From NCBI GenBank assembly GCA_001803645.1, contig MHDW01000076.1, positions 1 to 6,380 on the forward strand: DNA of 6,380 nucleotides, read 5' to 3'. Below the pieces are notes generated by a model. That model saw only the letters and a list, made by a program, of their open reading frames with translations. It was not told the DNA's origin and did no database searches. The translations under genes and the position numbers were made by a program. The stretch comes from Nitrospirae bacterium GWC2_42_7 (GTDB taxonomy: Bacteria; Nitrospirota; Thermodesulfovibrionia; Thermodesulfovibrionales; UBA6898). Shown in pieces: positions 5,087 through 6,380 of this stretch. Within the stretch, counting starts at the first letter, position 1, and every line of letters begins with the position of its first letter.

Positions 5087-6243
5087 TATCTGCCCGGAAA
5101 TAATCCCTTCAGTCCTTTTGTTACAGCATCAAAAGGTACAGCAAAAATCCCATCACCTAATGTATATCGCGTGTTTCCCGGATATATCACTGCAATACGG
5201 TCGAGACCCAGTTCATCCTTGGCATTTCTCATTGACGGAGTAAGCTTAGGCGCGTCCACCCTCTTGCATTCAACTCCGTACATGCGCCCCTGTTTTACAA
5301 GCAGCAAATCTATCTCAGCCCCGCTATGAGTCGCCCAATAGTAAATATCATCAGGGCTTGTTGCTTTTATAATCTCCTCTATCACATATCCTTCCCATGA
5401 CGCTCCGTTCTTGGGGTGGCCAAGCAAATCCCTCTCAGTTCTGATACCAAGAAGGTAATGGAGCAGGCCGGTATCACGCAGATATATCTTGGGAGCTTTG
5501 ACCTGCCGCTTTTTCAGGTTGACATGCCACGGCTGTATCTGGCGCACCATAAAAACCCCTGACAAAATATCGAGATACCTCCGCACCGTAGGTTCGCTTA
5601 TACCAAGAGAGCGTGCAGGCTCCGCCGCATTCCACATCTGACCATGGTAATGGGCCAGCATCATCCAAAAACGGAGCAATGCAGGAGCCGGAGTCCCTAC
5701 TCCCAATTGCGGCAGGTCTCTTTCCAAAAATGTCTGGATAAAATTCTTTCGCCATGCAAAGCTGTCAATCTCTGTGCGCGCCAGAAACGACGGAGGAAAA
5801 CCACCTCGCAGTCTATGCTTTGATAATTTTGAAAGCCCGACTTCAACAATACTAAGACCACTCATAGCAACTGTTTCGATACGACCCGCAAGTGATTCAG
5901 ACGACTGTCTTAAAAGCTCGGGAGAAGCGCTGCCAAGAATGAGAAAACGGGCTGGCATCGGAACACGGTCAGTAAGCACCCGCAGCACCGGGAACAAATC
6001 CGGCCTTCTCTGCACCTCATCAATAACAACAATGCCTTTCAAATCCTTTAAAGCAGTCATAGGTTCGTCCAGACGGGAAAGGCTGGCAGGGTCTTCGAGA
6101 TCGAAATAGTTGGGTGAATCGATCCTGACCAGCGTTCGCGCCAGAGTCGTTTTGCCGCATTGCCTCGGACCGATGAGCGCTACCGCGCGGCTGCGCCTGA
6201 CGGATGACCGCACTTCCTTTATGAGACTGTCGCGCTTTATCAT
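5086..6243 (-). CDS. AAA+ ATPase of the AAA_14/DUF4143 family (385 aa)
   Basis: N-terminal P-loop ATPase: Walker A GPRQCGKTT (25-33), Walker B IVVIDEVQ (71-78; D75, E76), and the LILGSASPELL segment (101-111) with a polar residue in the sensor position. A winged-helix-like part follows (about 198-236: SLGISEPTVRRYLDIL). The DUF4143 half has YLRDTGLLHYLLGI (254-267), WEGYVIEEII (283-292), GAEIDLLL (308-315) and GVECKR (323-328). E284, D312, E325 and K327 fall in the order expected of a PD-(D/E)xK-like nuclease fold, and the domain looks intact. The family is widespread and frequent in accessory DNA; its cellular role is not settled, and links to mobile elements or stress systems have been proposed. 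Length is normal for the family. The ATG at 6243 gives the usual start (MIKRD). No Shine-Dalgarno is present, and a -10 box ends 6 nt upstream, pointing to a leaderless message. It is a single-gene unit and the most GC-rich part of the window. Confidence 0.93.
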   Translation of the reverse strand: MIKRDSLIKEVRSSVRRSRAVALIGPRQCGKTTLARTLVRIDSPNYFDLEDPASLSRLDEPMTALKDLKGIVVIDEVQRRPDLFPVLRVLTDRVPMPARFLILGSASPELLRQSSESLAGRIETVAMSGLSIVEVGLSKLSKHRLRGGFPPSFLARTEIDSFAWRKNFIQTFLERDLPQLGVGTPAPALLRFWMMLAHYHGQMWNAAEPARSLGISEPTVRRYLDILSGVFMVRQIQPWHVNLKKRQVKAPKIYLRDTGLLHYLLGIRTERDLLGHPKNGASWEGYVIEEIIKATSPDDIYYWATHSGAEIDLLLVKQGRMYGVECKRVDAPKLTPSMRNAKDELGLDRIAVIYPGNTRYTLGDGIFAVPFDAVTKGLKGLFPGR

Positions 6244-6249
6244 GAACGC

Positions 6250-6277
6250 ATTATACCATGAAAGTCTAAAATGTCAT
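6250..6277 (-). promoter_or_regulatory. Strong sigma-70-type promoter of the ATPase gene
   Basis: On the minus strand ATGACA (6277-6272), 16-nt spacer, perfect TATAAT (6255-6250). Only 6 nt separate the -10 box from the ATG at 6243, so transcription should start at or next to the start codon. The lack of any ribosome binding site fits leaderless translation. Confidence 0.65.
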
Positions 6278-6380
6278 GTTCGATTTTCAAGGTAAACGGA
6301 TTCTTCGATGTAGTCGGGAATTCGGGGTTGATGCTTTTAGTACTTTACTCTCTCAATCGAGCTAATGTTCTTAAACCATT

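Noticed and set aside
4982..5329. Plus-strand open frame of 115 codons across repeat B and the ATPase 3' end
   Set aside because: Most of it is antisense to the well-supported ATPase. Only the repeat-derived part (5019-5086) is of interest and is reported as a finding.
1..6380. CRISPR array, tRNA or rRNA gene
   Set aside because: No regularly spaced short repeats and no cloverleaf or rRNA-like sequence seen; the only clear direct repeat is the two-copy 69-bp element.
6278..6380. Gene remnant upstream of the ATPase
   Set aside because: Short open stretches exist on both strands (for example a 29-codon plus-strand frame from 6276), but none has a ribosome binding site or recognisable similarity.

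Overview
This 6.4 kb window reads almost entirely on the minus strand. It looks like an accessory region of a Gram-negative, probably environmental, bacterium. Two proteins start with lipoprotein signal peptides. The gene mix (minimal nucleotidyltransferase, DUF4258 protein, DUF4143-type ATPase, integrase fragment) is common in anaerobic Nitrospirota and Desulfobacterota genomes. That placement is an impression from gene content, not a measurement.

In the direction of transcription (high to low coordinates) the layout is as follows. (1) 6243-5086: an AAA+ ATPase with a DUF4143 C-terminal half, driven by a near-consensus promoter that almost touches its start codon. (2) 5086-5019: copy B of a ~69-bp direct repeat, followed by a ~150-bp leader. 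(3) 4864-2580: a tight three-gene operon of two unrecognised lipoproteins and a site-2-type membrane metalloprotease (gaps 11 and 12 nt). (4) 2572-2489: a noncoding stretch with an inverted repeat. (5) 2485-2417: copy A of the direct repeat, which runs directly into (6) 2426-2097, the C-terminal third of a tyrosine recombinase. (7) 2088-751: an AT-rich TPR membrane protein only 8 nt downstream. (8) 651-1: a MNT-type nucleotidyltransferase, a DUF4258 protein and the ribosome binding site and first codons of a third gene, together resembling a toxin-antitoxin locus. The last ~100 bp (6278-6380) hold no gene I can support.

The most interesting signal is the direct repeat (about 62 of 69 positions identical). 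Both copies carry TTGACA, an 18-nt spacer, TATTTT, a G-rich ribosome-binding stretch and an ATG, in the same orientation. They sit at the heads of two unrelated transcription units. This looks like a duplicated promoter/translation-start module, or the remnant of a mobile repeat. In copy A it has replaced the N-terminal two thirds of an integrase. The second item is the nucleotidyltransferase paired with a DUF4258 protein rather than the usual HEPN partner. Nothing here proves a new defence system; these are leads.
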